Positions 46,560 to 57,143 of a DNA stretch of 64,000 bases are shown piece by piece. Both the position numbers and the translations under genes were made by a program. Each line of letters begins with the position of its first letter. The stretch's first letter is position 1. The notes beneath the pieces are model-generated. The model made no database searches and was not told the DNA's origin. It worked only from the letters and a program-made list of their open reading frames with translations. This DNA comes from Coniferiporia sulphurascens (taxonomy: Eukaryota > Basidiomycota > Agaricomycetes > Hymenochaetales > Hymenochaetaceae): NCBI GenBank assembly GCA_002794785.1, contig NBBA01000003.1:2294001-2358000 (forward strand), given 5' to 3'.

Positions 46560-46913
46560 TTTTAGGGCTACCGTGTACTTCGAATAAATTTTTAAGTTTA
46601 TAAAATCAATTTTCTGAAATGTGTATGGTGTTCTGGTTTGTGCAAGGCATTGTGGTGGGGTTGACGGTATCATGGTACGAATTTTCAATGTTTTTTTCCC
46701 CCTCTTGCTAGCCGAGTTTTCTGAACTGGGGAATGACTTAAAGAAAGTTCCAGTTCCTAGCTTGGGCATTGGCTGCTGCATTGCAAATGAGAATTGTGGA
46801 TAATCCACGGCAGTCAGATTGCATGGAAATAATGTAGTGTAAATTATCGTGCACTGGAGTCTGTGAGATACCGACAGGAGGGGAACAATTCCGACAGCCC
46901 ACTGCCGATGAGC
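46560..46913. other. AT-rich intergenic region
   Basis: Between the left inverted repeat and the 3' end of the CRAL-TRIO gene. No gene is supported. Confidence 0.35.
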
Positions 46914-48644
46914 TCAACCACTAACCCACCTCCCAGCACGACCCCAAAACGCCGCAATCAGCTCGCGCACCCAACGTACACGGGCAACCTTCAGCGAGCC
47001 GATCACCACCAGTACGAGTGCACCTAGTGTGAGCTGCGTCCGCCATCGCTGCCAATACAAGAACAGAAGAGCGCGCACAAAGTCGCGTTTCCTGCGTCGC
47101 CCATGACGCAGTGTAGGGACGCGGGAGGCCGAAACGGGGAGCGCACGCGCACCTAGACCTTGCTTTCTAGCCATCTCGTTATAATCGTTGGCTTGTGCGG
47201 GTGGGGCGGATGATTCGAGTTGTCGGGGATCGTCGAGCGGGTATCCGAAGAAGGGATTTTCAATTGAAAAACGTGACGAGCGGGCCCTTTTAGGTTTTCG
47301 CCTTGGCTCAGACGGGTGATCAAATGAGAACTGGGGAGAGCTAGATGTGGAGGTGGCAGCGCTGGAAGTGGAGGGAGACGGCGAAGATGTGTCCGAACGT
47401 AACGACGAGATATCAGAAGATGGTGTGGGTATAACATCGTGATGGGTATCTGGTCTGTCCTTGAGGGCCTCGTAAACTACTAATTCATCAGTACTTAAAT
47501 TTTAAAAGCTTTCAGGATGCTTACCAGCGGGTAAATAGTTCTCTTGGATGAATTGCGACAGCTCTTCTTTAGATGGGAACGCGACCTTTGCGATCGCCGA
47601 CGCAGGAAGGATATGTCTTCGAAGTACGGACATTGATACACAGCTCGCGGACTGAATGATTGAGTTTTGCTTACTTTACAATGTTCCATAATCCGGAGTG
47701 TGCCCAGTTGTAATTTATAATGAAAGCTGGCGGTAAAGTTAGAAAGCAGATGAACCACATGAAAAGCGCCGACAGACCTGCCCCTACCATGCCATAATAC
47801 CAAGGCTGCAGCTCGCGCAGGTACCATTTTATCAAGTCGACAGGCTACCAAGAGGATTAAGCTACCCGGCAATCGAAACTTGTACAGAAAGACTCACGAT
47901 GGACTTCATAGAAACGCCTTCAACGTCCATTACGATGATGTACTGCAACACAGGAATCTTCTCTGTTCGTACATTACTTTGTTCGTTAAGTCGTTGCAAA
48001 GCCACCCGCATGCGCTCGACGGTCAAGATAATCTCTCTCTTGAGCTGTTCCGTGTCCGCATAGAAATCGAGAGCCGCGACGCGAAGTACAGCAATCGGAC
48101 GTCCGAGGTTATCCAAGCAGTCAAGAGGAAGGCAGCGTATGGCGGAGAGTCCCGGTGGACATTTTAGAGAACCAGTTGAAGTCGCGATCCGTGCGCCACC
48201 GCGCATAATACGGGAGACAGTCGGCTTCAAGACGGTAAGACGCCAGATAACAGCGTCGCGCAGCGCCTCATGCGTGAAAGACGCAATAAACTTCTGTCTC
48301 TTCAATGCGAGAACGTCAAAAAAAAACCCATCAGCCAGACAAAAAAACTAGCAAGGTCGAGCATGCCGCACACGCCACGCCACTCACTCGGAACAAGCGA
48401 AAAAGGGCACCTTCACCGAGATGAGCATTGTCGTCACGATGTTTCATACCGACCCTCCGCAGCACGCACCCATATCACTCAAGTAGTCTACGGTCCACTC
48501 TGCTTCCTCGTCGGCGAGGTCCAGCTCCAGCGCGACATCCGGTACGATTTCCTGCACGGCCTGGCGCTGCAGCGTCCGCGCCTGCGCTGCGTGCTCTTTG
48601 AACAGGTTCACGAGTTCGTCATGCTTTTCACGAAGGAGGTCCAT
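46914..48644 (-). CDS. CRAL-TRIO (Sec14-like) protein with C-terminal membrane segment
   Basis: A lipid-binding protein of the Sec14 type. The N-terminus from 48644 is a coiled region (MDLLREKHDELVNLFKEHAAQ). Splicing (GGTGCGTG to GAAG) gives VDYLSDMGALFRLFRRQKFI, the CRAL-TRIO N-terminal helix region. The lipid-binding domain follows: DNLGRPIAVLRVAALDF, VLQYIIVMDVEGVSMKSI, PVDLIKWYLRELQPWYYG, then FIINYNWAHSGLWNIVK, HILPASAIAKVAFPSKEEL and FIQENYLPA. After a Ser/Pro-rich linker there is a hydrophobic stretch (LTLGALVLVVIGSL) about 35 residues from the end, suggesting a tail anchor. Seven or so exons. The ligand is unknown; phosphoinositide or sterol transfer at a membrane contact is inference. 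Confidence 0.85.
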
Positions 48645-49234
48645 GGGCCGTGTCTAGCACAAAAGGTAAAAGATTAGGAAAGTGCCAAGGGAAGATGGCA
48701 TGAAGTCGCTTACCGCAGAACGGTTAGCGCATGGATTTGTGGGTTCAATCACGTGTTTACTTGCAGGTGATCACATTACGCAAACAAGCGCGTACGTCTT
48801 TCAACAAAGTTCGTAATTCTGTTTTGACTTGAGAGCCGCTGTCTTACTCAATCACTAACTTGCATGTCCCTATCCCCCAGGTGCCCTGTGCATATTTTAG
48901 GGCATTCGCGTGTCCAATTCTTACTTCTTTTGCAGCATGCAGCGAACGGTAATTTTCTATTTTCTATTTCAAAGCATTTAATCAGACTATGGGTTAATGA
49001 CATCCGCCACGCAGAATGGTACCATAGTTTTGATCACCTGCCAGCGCGGTAAATGCTACAAGAAACGTGATTAATACCAGAAAGCTTTCCAAGCGTCTTT
49101 GTTTCGTTTCAGACTACCCAGAGCTGGGCTGACAAGGATTTAACCCGTTCCTCGCGGTCCATTTGTTTTTCGCCATTCGTACTTACATCGTCACACTCTT
49201 TTGGAACATATCTGATCTCTCTACCTATTCCCTG
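48645..49234. other. Intergenic region between divergent genes
   Basis: Shared upstream region of the CRAL-TRIO gene (-) and the 162-aa orphan (+). No distinct elements recognised. Confidence 0.4.
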
Positions 49235-49777
49235 ATGCTAGTTCCTCCCGACACGGTCGCCAGGGTCGTCTCCCAGCTCAAGACGGGACCTCTGCAACAC
49301 ACAGAGGCATCGCCTATGGTGCTCGTCCCCCCACTGCCAGTGGAGGCATCACTACCACTTTACCAGGTCTCTTTATCTCGTTTCCCCGCCCCGCCAGACA
49401 ATCTCACACACTTAATCTAGCTAATCCCGGTACCGGTCCTGCTCTCTCCAAAAATCCCGATACCCCCAATCCAGCATATTCAATCTCAGTCAGCGAAGAC
49501 GGGACTAAAGGACTCGGTGGTCCCCGCCACGACTCTGGCCAGCGCCTTCGAAAGGGCGGTACAGGAGCACCTGTCAGCCTCGTTCGGGGGCATTAGCGAT
49601 GTGGATGGAGACAAGAGCACCGTCTGGGGGGCCAAGTTCCTGCGGGCCAATTATCGTTTGATTTTGTGCGTCCTTCAAGTTGCGTCTCAACAAGTCAACG
49701 GCATGTTGATGCCTAACTTTGATTTTGAAGGCGACGTTAGCTCGGATGTGGAGAGTCGTATATTTCATTCGTTGTAA
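49235..49777 (+). CDS. 162-aa orphan protein
   Basis: Two exons, 49235-49366 and 49421-49777, separated by a 54-nt GT-AG intron with no frame change. The frame is MLVPPDTVARVVSQLKTG...SLPLYQ, then LIPVPVLLSPKIPIPPIQ, KDSVVPATTLASAFERAVQEHL and WGAKFLRANYRLILCVLQVASQQVNGM. No signal peptide, membrane segment or known domain. The clean intron and biased composition argue that it is real, but only one short product is visible. It lies within the inverted repeat pair. Confidence 0.5.
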
Positions 49778-50423
49778 ATTTCGTTATTTAATCCTGTAAT
49801 GTCAACGCTATGTCGTCGATTGTATCCGTTTACTCGAGCAAGGAACACAATGGTCAATTCAGTTACTGAAGAGTTTTTTAATTGAGGGTCAGTAATATGG
49901 GGGTTGATCGCTCTAAGTTCAACCTTTTGACAGCTTCGGCGGGGTTGAGGAACAAACGGGGCGAAAGGTAGGACATACGGAAATCTTGGGCGCCCAGATA
50001 CACAATAAACATTTTTGATCTCATCAAATACAATAGCGTGGTGTCGATCCCCACCTACAGTAGTACAAAACTCAATTGAGCCACAAAAAGTGTATACATA
50101 GTCCTTTTTCCTCACTCTTTCGCCAATAACATTCCGCTCTCCTCAATCTCACACTCACACACAGCCTTCGTAGGTCCCCATGACCTCCGAAAGCCGTAGG
50201 TGCAGAAGCTGAAAGTCGCACAGCCCTCATGTTTGCGTCCTGCAAACGCCACACCCATAGGGATACAAGTAACATATAAATAGAGCCTCCGCAGCACGAT
50301 CTGGCGAATCGCATACGGCACTATTTAAAACCTCGCCGACAGTTTACTCGCCGGGAACAGCCCACCGGCACGAAATAAGGGAGATTTAACAATATTCGAT
50401 TTCACCAAAATATACAAGAGAGG
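49778..50423. other. Intergenic region, nothing recognised
   Basis: Between the orphan and the right inverted repeat. Only short minus-strand open frames with no support. Confidence 0.4.
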
Positions 50424-50660
50424 GAAATCCATCAGACAAACGCTGCACTCGCTGGCAAGTCCACCGCGCGCCCCGAAGGAGCAGCCCAGCAGAACAAGCC
50501 AAACGTCCTCGAGCCCGTCCGCCCAAAGGCAGACAGGCATGTTCTCGGTATGACGAGGCAGCGCGGATGTCATCTACTGGATTCGAAGGATGTGGCATGT
50601 GTAAACATGCGAGAACAAGTCAGAGACTATAAAATAGATCCTAGCTGAGTATGTTCTTGG
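50424..50660 (-). repeat. Right copy of the 237-bp inverted repeat
   Basis: Reverse complement of 46323-46559 at about 97% identity. The same end (AAGAACATAC) faces outward in both copies, so the pair has the geometry of terminal inverted repeats around 3.9 kb. Confidence 0.9.
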
Positions 50661-50950
50661 GGTATAAGGAAGGCAGGACCTGCGCCTTTTATATGAACTG
50701 GCTGGTGGCCCGTGCGTCGTGGGAAAATGAACACCGAATCGGGCTGTTGCGGTAATAATGTAGGCCGTTCTGTATTTCCTGGCGCTGGCCAAGCATTCAC
50801 AGCTGGTGATGGACACGGCCAACAGCCCAATAACATGCGAGGGACAGCAGGCAAAATAGCAGAAAGCTGACGCCGAGAGTGGCGGTATGCTTGCTGCGGC
50901 AGCTGGGAATTTTCCCATCTGAGCTTGAGGCACGCTGATGCAATCAACCA

Positions 50951-50956
50951 TATAAG
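50951..50956 (+). promoter_or_regulatory. TATA-like box of the aspartic protease gene
   Basis: TATAAG about 170 bp upstream of the ATG at 51124, in a T/C-rich leader. Confidence 0.35.
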
Positions 50957-51123
50957 TAAACAAGCGACAAAACCGTTCTGGCCCGCCGAGCTCGTCTCCA
51001 CTCCGCAACGCTCATCTCTCCTCTCCTCGTCCTTCGCCTGGTGCACCCCCTTCCTTTATTTTATTCCCTATCCATCTACAGGGCTTCACTATACGCAACT
51101 CACTGCGAAAAAGCTTTTAAACA

Positions 51124-53170
51124 ATGGCGCCGAAGCTAGCAACGGCCGCCGCCTGCGTGGCCGCTCTCTCTCTCCTTCCCGCATTCGCCTCCCCGGCTGC
51201 CCAGGACTCGGGGATACATTTACCCCTTGTGCGACGCAAAATAGCACCGAGGTCCGTGGACGACTTTGCCGCGATTGCAGACAATCTGCGTCAGAAGTAC
51301 GGTCGGCCTACTGTCGGCTCTCCCTTAAAGAAGAGAGGAAACTCGGCAAACATGCAGACGACGAACCAGCAGTCGGACTCGAGTTATTACGCGCCTTTGA
51401 CTGTTGGAACCCCGTGCGTATCTCCGCAGTACTTTCATACTATTGTCAAACTCTCGTGTCGTACCCCACAATGCTCCCGGACCCCTACGTCTTCCTATTA
51501 AAGTCTTCCTTTCCCCGCGCAGGCTCTATTTGGCCGCTATTTTATCTCTACTTTAAGACGGGCTTTCAGGTGCTTACATCTGTGTGTCTAGTGCCCAGTC
51601 GTTCAACGTCATTCTTGACACCGGCTCGTCCGATCTCTGGGTGGCTTCCTCCTCATGCCAATCATGTCCATCAGGCATTCCAACTTTCGACAACACCAAG
51701 TCGTCGTCCCTCACGCTCTCCCAGCAGCAAATCACGATTAGTTACGGCTCAGGCGAAGTAGGCGGGGAGATCGCTACGGACACCGTGGACATGGGCGGCT
51801 TCACCGTGTCGGATCAGACACTGAGTGAGTCTAGGTTTTATTATTATCTTGCCTATAATTGAACCACGTCGTTGCTGCGCATTATTACCAATCTCGCTGA
51901 TGTCCGATTTTAGCAATTGTTACCGAAATTACGTCAAACTTCTTGACTGCCCCCGTGTCCGGCCTGATGGGTCTCGCCTTCGAGACCATCGCGGAATCTA
52001 AGGCAACGCCGTTCTGGGAAGCGCTTGCGCAGGGCAGCTTCCTGTCCACCGCAGAAATGAGCTTCTGGCTCACGCGCTTCGTCAACGACCCTCAGGCAAC
52101 TGAGAACGAGCCCGGAGGTGCATTCACGCTCGGCGGCACGAATTCAAGCTTGTTCACAGGCGACATTGACTTTGTCGATATTCCGAGCGATGTCACGCCC
52201 AGCTTTTGGCTGCTCCCACTCGATAGTGCGTGATTCTCATCATTCTGTTTCCTATGCGCCACTGATGATCGTCCCATGTAGCGCTCACCGTCCAGGGTAG
52301 CTCTGTAACTATACCAACAGGCAACGACGCTCTGGCCGCAATAGATACGGGGACGACGCTGATTGCCGGTCCAACTACCGCCGTCCAGAATGTATTCCAG
52401 CAAATCTCTGGTTCTCAAGCCCTTAGCGGCAACCTTGCTGGCTTCTTTTCGTTCCGTGAGTGCTGCTTTCTCATTACGTTAGTTCTCTTTTTGAGGGGAG
52501 AATCCGTATTCCAGCATGCACCACGACGGTGAATTTGACGCTCAACTTCGGCTCCCGATCATGGGCGGTTAGCGATGCGGACTTTAATCTCGGCGCGGTA
52601 GACACGCAGGGCACGCAGTGCCTTGGCGGGATCTTTGATCTCGACGCGGGCACCGGTGGAGCGGCGGGCGCTGCTAGTGGAACACCTTCATGGGTCATCG
52701 GTGATACCTTCCTGGTACGTGATACGGATTTAGTTGCCTCGGAAAGTTTTAGCTAAATGGGTTTCTTCATACAGAAAAATGTGTATTCCGTCTTCCGCTT
52801 CAGTCCACCGTCAGTTGGTTTTGCGCAGCTCTCGGATGCGGCGGGCGGCTCAGAAGGTACGAGCCCCACTTCGTCAACGGAGACATCGCAGGCACCGCTG
52901 ACGACGTTTTCCCTTCACCCTCCGCCCGCATCTTCACTATCGTCGGTTCTTCCGTCGTCCATAGCTCCGCAGCCGAGCGGGACCGCCGCGTCTGCAAAGA
53001 TAACGACAGGAGGCGACCCACTTCCGACGGATACTCAGTCAGGTTCTGGGACTACAGGTTCGAGCTCGGCAGGGCGGGCAGCAGCGCTCCCGCTTGGTTC
53101 AGGCATGCCAGCAGCGATGCTGAGTCTGTTTGGTGGCGCTCTGGGCGCCATGACGTTAATCACGCTCTAG
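51124..53170 (+). CDS. Aspartic protease (pepsin family A1), probably GPI-anchored
   Basis: A secreted pepsin-like protease. The signal peptide is about residues 1-22 (MAPKLATAAACVAALSLLPAFA), followed by a basic propeptide ending near LKKRGN. Two catalytic sites are visible: ILDTGSSDLWV after intron 1 (about 51413-51588) and AAIDTGTTLIAGP. The flap region is ISYGSGEVGGEIATDTV. Other family blocks are GLMGLAF, GGAFTLGGTNSSLF and SWVIGDTFL, and YSVFRFSPPSVGFAQL ends the enzyme. A Ser/Thr/Pro-rich stalk of about 90 residues follows, then a hydrophobic tail (MLSLFGGALGAMTLITL), the pattern of a GPI signal. About six short introns. Closest in layout to fungal yapsin-type proteases. Confidence 0.93.
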
Positions 53171-54998
53171 ATTGACCTTGAGTCCACGAAAATACTGGAG
53201 ATACCACATGGAGGGACAGAGGCACGAGCGAACACAATTAGTAGTAGTCCACACTTCCGGAAAGTCCGCTTCGCACCCTTTCCTTACTAGTTTTCGTGTT
53301 GGCTAGATCTTAGGACTGACGGACCCGGATCTGCTATTATCGTATTAGCGCACATCTTTTTTTTCTTGTTTGTTTTGCTTTCTAAATCTTGTGTTTTTTT
53401 TGCTCATCGCCATATAATGTATTCGGATAGAGTTGGACGGACTCGGGAGGTAATTTAAGAATGCATTGGATTTTGAGCGGGGCGTGCTATAGTCGGGCCG
53501 ACTCGGTTCTAGTATGATACATATGTTAGTGAGTGTAGTCCCCATTGTTGCTTGGTACCTCACCTCCGAGTCTGTCTATTACGAATTTGAAAATTTACAT
53601 CCTTCCCTTGTGGCGGGCGCTGGCTAAACGGGCAGTGTTTCAAAATCTGACAAATCCAATGTCAAACGTGAGTGAAGACTACCCGGTCAAATTAAAGACG
53701 CATACACGGTAGCTGCATCAGTACGGACTTTCGTAGCCGCTTGTCAGGCCTTCAAAACAGAGCCACATTGCTGTTTTTATTATCATGCAAGAGGTCAGCA
53801 TGATGAAGCAGTGTATCAAGGAATCAAATTAAGCCGGCCGAAGTCGAGACTCAACAGGTTATGATGGCATGTCCAACCTGAGGCCCATCTCAGGCGCGGA
53901 CGTCGCTAGAGACCCGGGATCATCAGTATCAGGTTGTAATGATCATTGTTACCGTGACAATTAATGTTGGAGTTTCGAGTCGATGCTCAACTCGGGGTTT
54001 CTTTCCCACCGCGATACAGGGTCAGGATGCATATAAAAACGGATCTGACTTTGCGATGGCTACTAGCTGCCGTGGTATAATTGGACGGTGTCTGATTTAC
54101 TGTTAATCACGGTTCCCGGATTCCTGAAAGGGGGGATAGTTTCTTAGCATGGGAATATGATTTGCTTCAGACACTGGACTTTCTATAACCTCTGTGCCCT
54201 ACCTGTCTGTGAGGAGATGCGTACGCACAACAGTTAGTAGAGAATTGCACTCCCGAGTTTAGGACTTCACGCGCCAGGTTCCGTTCGTTGTTGAGGTGCA
54301 TCTTGGCCTCAACTGGTGACTGAAATCCATCGTGTACCGGGTTTGACTGTTCTCCGTCGAGCTGGGGGTTAATTGGACCGTTCTCACGATAAAAGAAGCG
54401 CGGTAAATATTAATGAAAGGCCTTGTGGATGAAGCGTATCGATACTGGATGCAAGCTTTGAACCGCGAATAAAGCATTTTCGGTGGGGTTCAGCGGTGCG
54501 AGGGGGAGTCCATCATCAATCGTGCTAATAATGTCAGACATTGATACTATATACGCACCTGCGCCTGGCCCCGGCAGCAGACGGGAACAGCTGGGAGTTT
54601 AGCACCTCCCGGTCCGTCGGGGTATATCAAGACTGCAGGATTGATTAATGATACAGATCCTGGCTGATTTGATATGCCAAAATTTACAGGTACCCATGGT
54701 TGAGATAAGAAGGCCTGCATGATAATCACATCAATTGACGGCGTACGTGAAGAGGCTGGTATGTGGAATTAATGGATGACCCGTTTTGGTCGAGTTGCAT
54801 CCCTTTTTGGAACGGAATATTCTAGGGCGTTCTACGGATTTGGCAAGTCTCGACTCGGACTCTCGGCTCTCGAGTCTCGACTGAACAGCGCCAGCGCTCT
54901 AAAGTGCTACAGCTGCAGACGTCCTCGTTTCTTTTCTCTTGCATTTCTCTGCCGAGCTACCCATTCTCGCCAGCCGACTGCTCAACTCGTCACCGCCA
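53171..54998. other. 1.8-kb intergenic region, nothing recognised
   Basis: No supported ORF, RNA gene or transposon. Short open frames on both strands have no motif. Possibly decayed sequence. Confidence 0.4.
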
Positions 54999-55952
54999 AT
55001 GATGTCCACATGGGCAGCGGCAGACCAGATTCGCCACCCGTGGTACGCGGCCGCGTCGCTCAAGCGGAGGCATTCGGACTCGGAGGACGACGATGACGCG
55101 CTAGACCCCGGTCGCGGACCTGAGAGCGACTTTGACTACGACGCAACACCGACGGTCTACCCGACGCCCCCGCCAGAGCGTGTTGGAGGAAGCGAGCGCA
55201 AGCGCCGACGCTGCGAGGCCATAGAGCGGAGCATGGCGCGTCTGCACATTGCGCCCGGTATTGCTGGGGCAGTCTCGCTTTCTCAGGTAGCGTCGACTTC
55301 CTCAGAAGCATCCTACTATACCGCGGGCAGTACGAGTCCCATCCCGCGTTCGGCGATGCTCGATGAGTATGCGGTCGAAGAGCCTGTGTCTCCCTTGCTC
55401 ATTGCGGGTACTCCCTTGCCACTGCCCGAAGTGCGCATGGACAGCGCGGAGCCGGCATGGTATGAGCGCGAGAAAGACCGTGAGTTCTCCCCGCTTCTCG
55501 CGGCTGACTTCTGCTGTGCTGACACTCACGCAGGGATAGTCATCACCGACCTGGACAAAGCTGTAGAGGAAGCCGAAGAGGAATACAAAAGCGAAGCAGA
55601 GCCGCACCCGGACGCGGCGGAACACGTGGACTCGAATGAGGATTATAGCATTTCGGCGGTGCTGCTCGACCACATCAAACGTCAGGCGAACTTCCCTTAT
55701 GTACCGCGTGAAAAAGAAAAGGAACAGGGCGCCCTCGTACTCTTCCGTCCGCTGCCAGTAGACTTCTTCGCACCTCCAGGTGCGGGCGAGACCAAGGCGA
55801 AGGAAGATGTAAAGGAGGACGACGCACAAGAAGATAAATTTGACATGGATTCCGCGAATGCGCCAACAGCGTCGGGGGTATTTGAAAACAACATGGCGCA
55901 GATGGATCAGGTGTATGAAGATGCGGGAGAGCCGATGGACATCGAGTTGTGA
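54999..55952 (+). CDS. Uncharacterised, probably nuclear acidic protein
   Basis: Starts MMSTWAAADQIRHPWY with a basic patch (LKRRHSDSEDDDD) and a second one (SERKRRRCEAIERSMARLHI) that could be nuclear localisation signals. A probable 54-nt intron (GTGAGT to ACGCAG, about 55480-55533) joins REKD to RIVITDLDKAVEEAEEEY; reading through is also open. The C-terminus is acidic (KEDVKEDDAQEDKFDMD) and ends EPMDIEL. Many PSP and SP sites suggest phosphorylation. I do not recognise a domain. Confidence 0.65.
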   Translation: MMSTWAAADQIRHPWYAAASLKRRHSDSEDDDDALDPGRGPESDFDYDATPTVYPTPPPERVGGSERKRRRCEAIERSMARLHIAPGIAGAVSLSQVASTSSEASYYTAGSTSPIPRSAMLDEYAVEEPVSPLLIAGTPLPLPEVRMDSAEPAWYEREKDREFSPLLAADFCCADTHAGIVITDLDKAVEEAEEEYKSEAEPHPDAAEHVDSNEDYSISAVLLDHIKRQANFPYVPREKEKEQGALVLFRPLPVDFFAPPGAGETKAKEDVKEDDAQEDKFDMDSANAPTASGVFENNMAQMDQVYEDAGEPMDIEL

Positions 55953-56225
55953 TTTCACTCCAAAATGAATTCCTTATAGGAAACTGCACATAGAATTCTA
56001 GTACTGCTCCGACTCCCGCTATCTTCTGCAGGTTTCATTAATCTTGTCCTACGGTTTCTTGCTATTCACACCATTTTATTCAGTTCTCTCTTACTCATGT
56101 GTAAAATATAGTTAACAGTACATTTTAGGTAATTGATACAAAGACTGTACACAAGGCAGCATTCGCCGGAGACGCCCAGAAAAAATAGATCGGTTTACAG
56201 CAAGCCCAGAATGAAAAGAAAGAGC

Positions 56226-57143
56226 CTAGACTTTGCTCGGGAAATTGGCGTGATGGAAAACCTCTTCAACTCGTCTGATGAAATAAGCCTTGTTAAGGAT
56301 GACCCTATCGCAGTTCTGGCATTTGAAGTCCCATAGCTTTAATTCTTTTTTGGTCCAGAACGGGACTTCTCGCAGCTCCGCACCCAGGGGCGAAGATTCG
56401 AGGCTTGCAATAACGTGGCTCCTCATGGCATCCCAATATCGCAAGAATCGCTCGCTTCTGGTCCCGTCCTCATCGTTTGAGCATCCGCATTCCCACTGGT
56501 ACACGATAAAGTTCAGCTCCTCGCGGCACCCGAGGTCGAAGCACCGGAGGATCGCCTCCTTGCGAGCGGAGTGCAGCGCGAGCAGGTTGCACAGGTCTGC
56601 GGAGTCGAGCATGCGCAGGGTGGGGAAGTTCGCTGCGAGGAGGAGCGGTCTGGCGAGTGTGCCCGTCGACGCGAAGCTCGCCTCGGCGGCCCACCGCCAG
56701 CGACATGCAAGCGCGTACAGCGCCAGCGAGTTCCCGCGGAGTGCACCAGTGTTCATCACGACAGAGCGCACGGCAGCGAGCGCGCGCGGCAAGTCGTACT
56801 TGTCCGCGGCGCGCGTGAGTGCCCACGCGAAGTCGTAAGTAGCTATCGTAGGCAGATGCGCACTGTCCCCCGCGCCCGCGCCCGTGCCAACGGCACCGTT
56901 GGGATAGATGAGGTCGAGGAGATACGCGATGACCGTGCTCTCTTCCGTGAGTGGGATCGCGTCGTCGGACGATTCGCTGGAGTCGCGGGGGACCTCGAGC
57001 ATCTGGCGGAAAAAACCAGACGCAAGCTTGAGGATGATCGAGTGGACGCGGAAGCTCACGCCGTCCGACGCACGCAGGACTATGTCTCCATCCGGGTATG
57101 CATATGAAGGATGGTATTCCTGCTTTTGCGGCATGCAAAACAA
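56226..57143 (-). CDS. BTB/POZ domain protein
   Basis: A 305-aa frame. The BTB fold covers residues about 15-115: DGDIVLRASDGVSFRVHSIILKLASGFFRQML, then the IPLTEESTVIAYLLDLIYP helix region and AADKYDLPRALAAVRSVV. The C-terminal part is helical, with CQNCD near the end. Many Agaricomycetes have expanded families of such short BTB proteins, probably protein-interaction adaptors. The start used is MFCMPQKQEY at 57143. An upstream ATG at 57237 followed by GTAAGT was considered, but it does not splice in frame. Confidence 0.85.
   Translation of the reverse strand: MFCMPQKQEYHPSYAYPDGDIVLRASDGVSFRVHSIILKLASGFFRQMLEVPRDSSESSDDAIPLTEESTVIAYLLDLIYPNGAVGTGAGAGDSAHLPTIATYDFAWALTRAADKYDLPRALAAVRSVVMNTGALRGNSLALYALACRWRWAAEASFASTGTLARPLLLAANFPTLRMLDSADLCNLLALHSARKEAILRCFDLGCREELNFIVYQWECGCSNDEDGTRSERFLRYWDAMRSHVIASLESSPLGAELREVPFWTKKELKLWDFKCQNCDRVILNKAYFIRRVEEVFHHANFPSKV

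Noticed and set aside
46323..50660. A TIR DNA transposon carrying the CRAL-TRIO gene
   Set aside because: No transposase between the repeats and no target duplication found outside them; kept only as one option in the findings.
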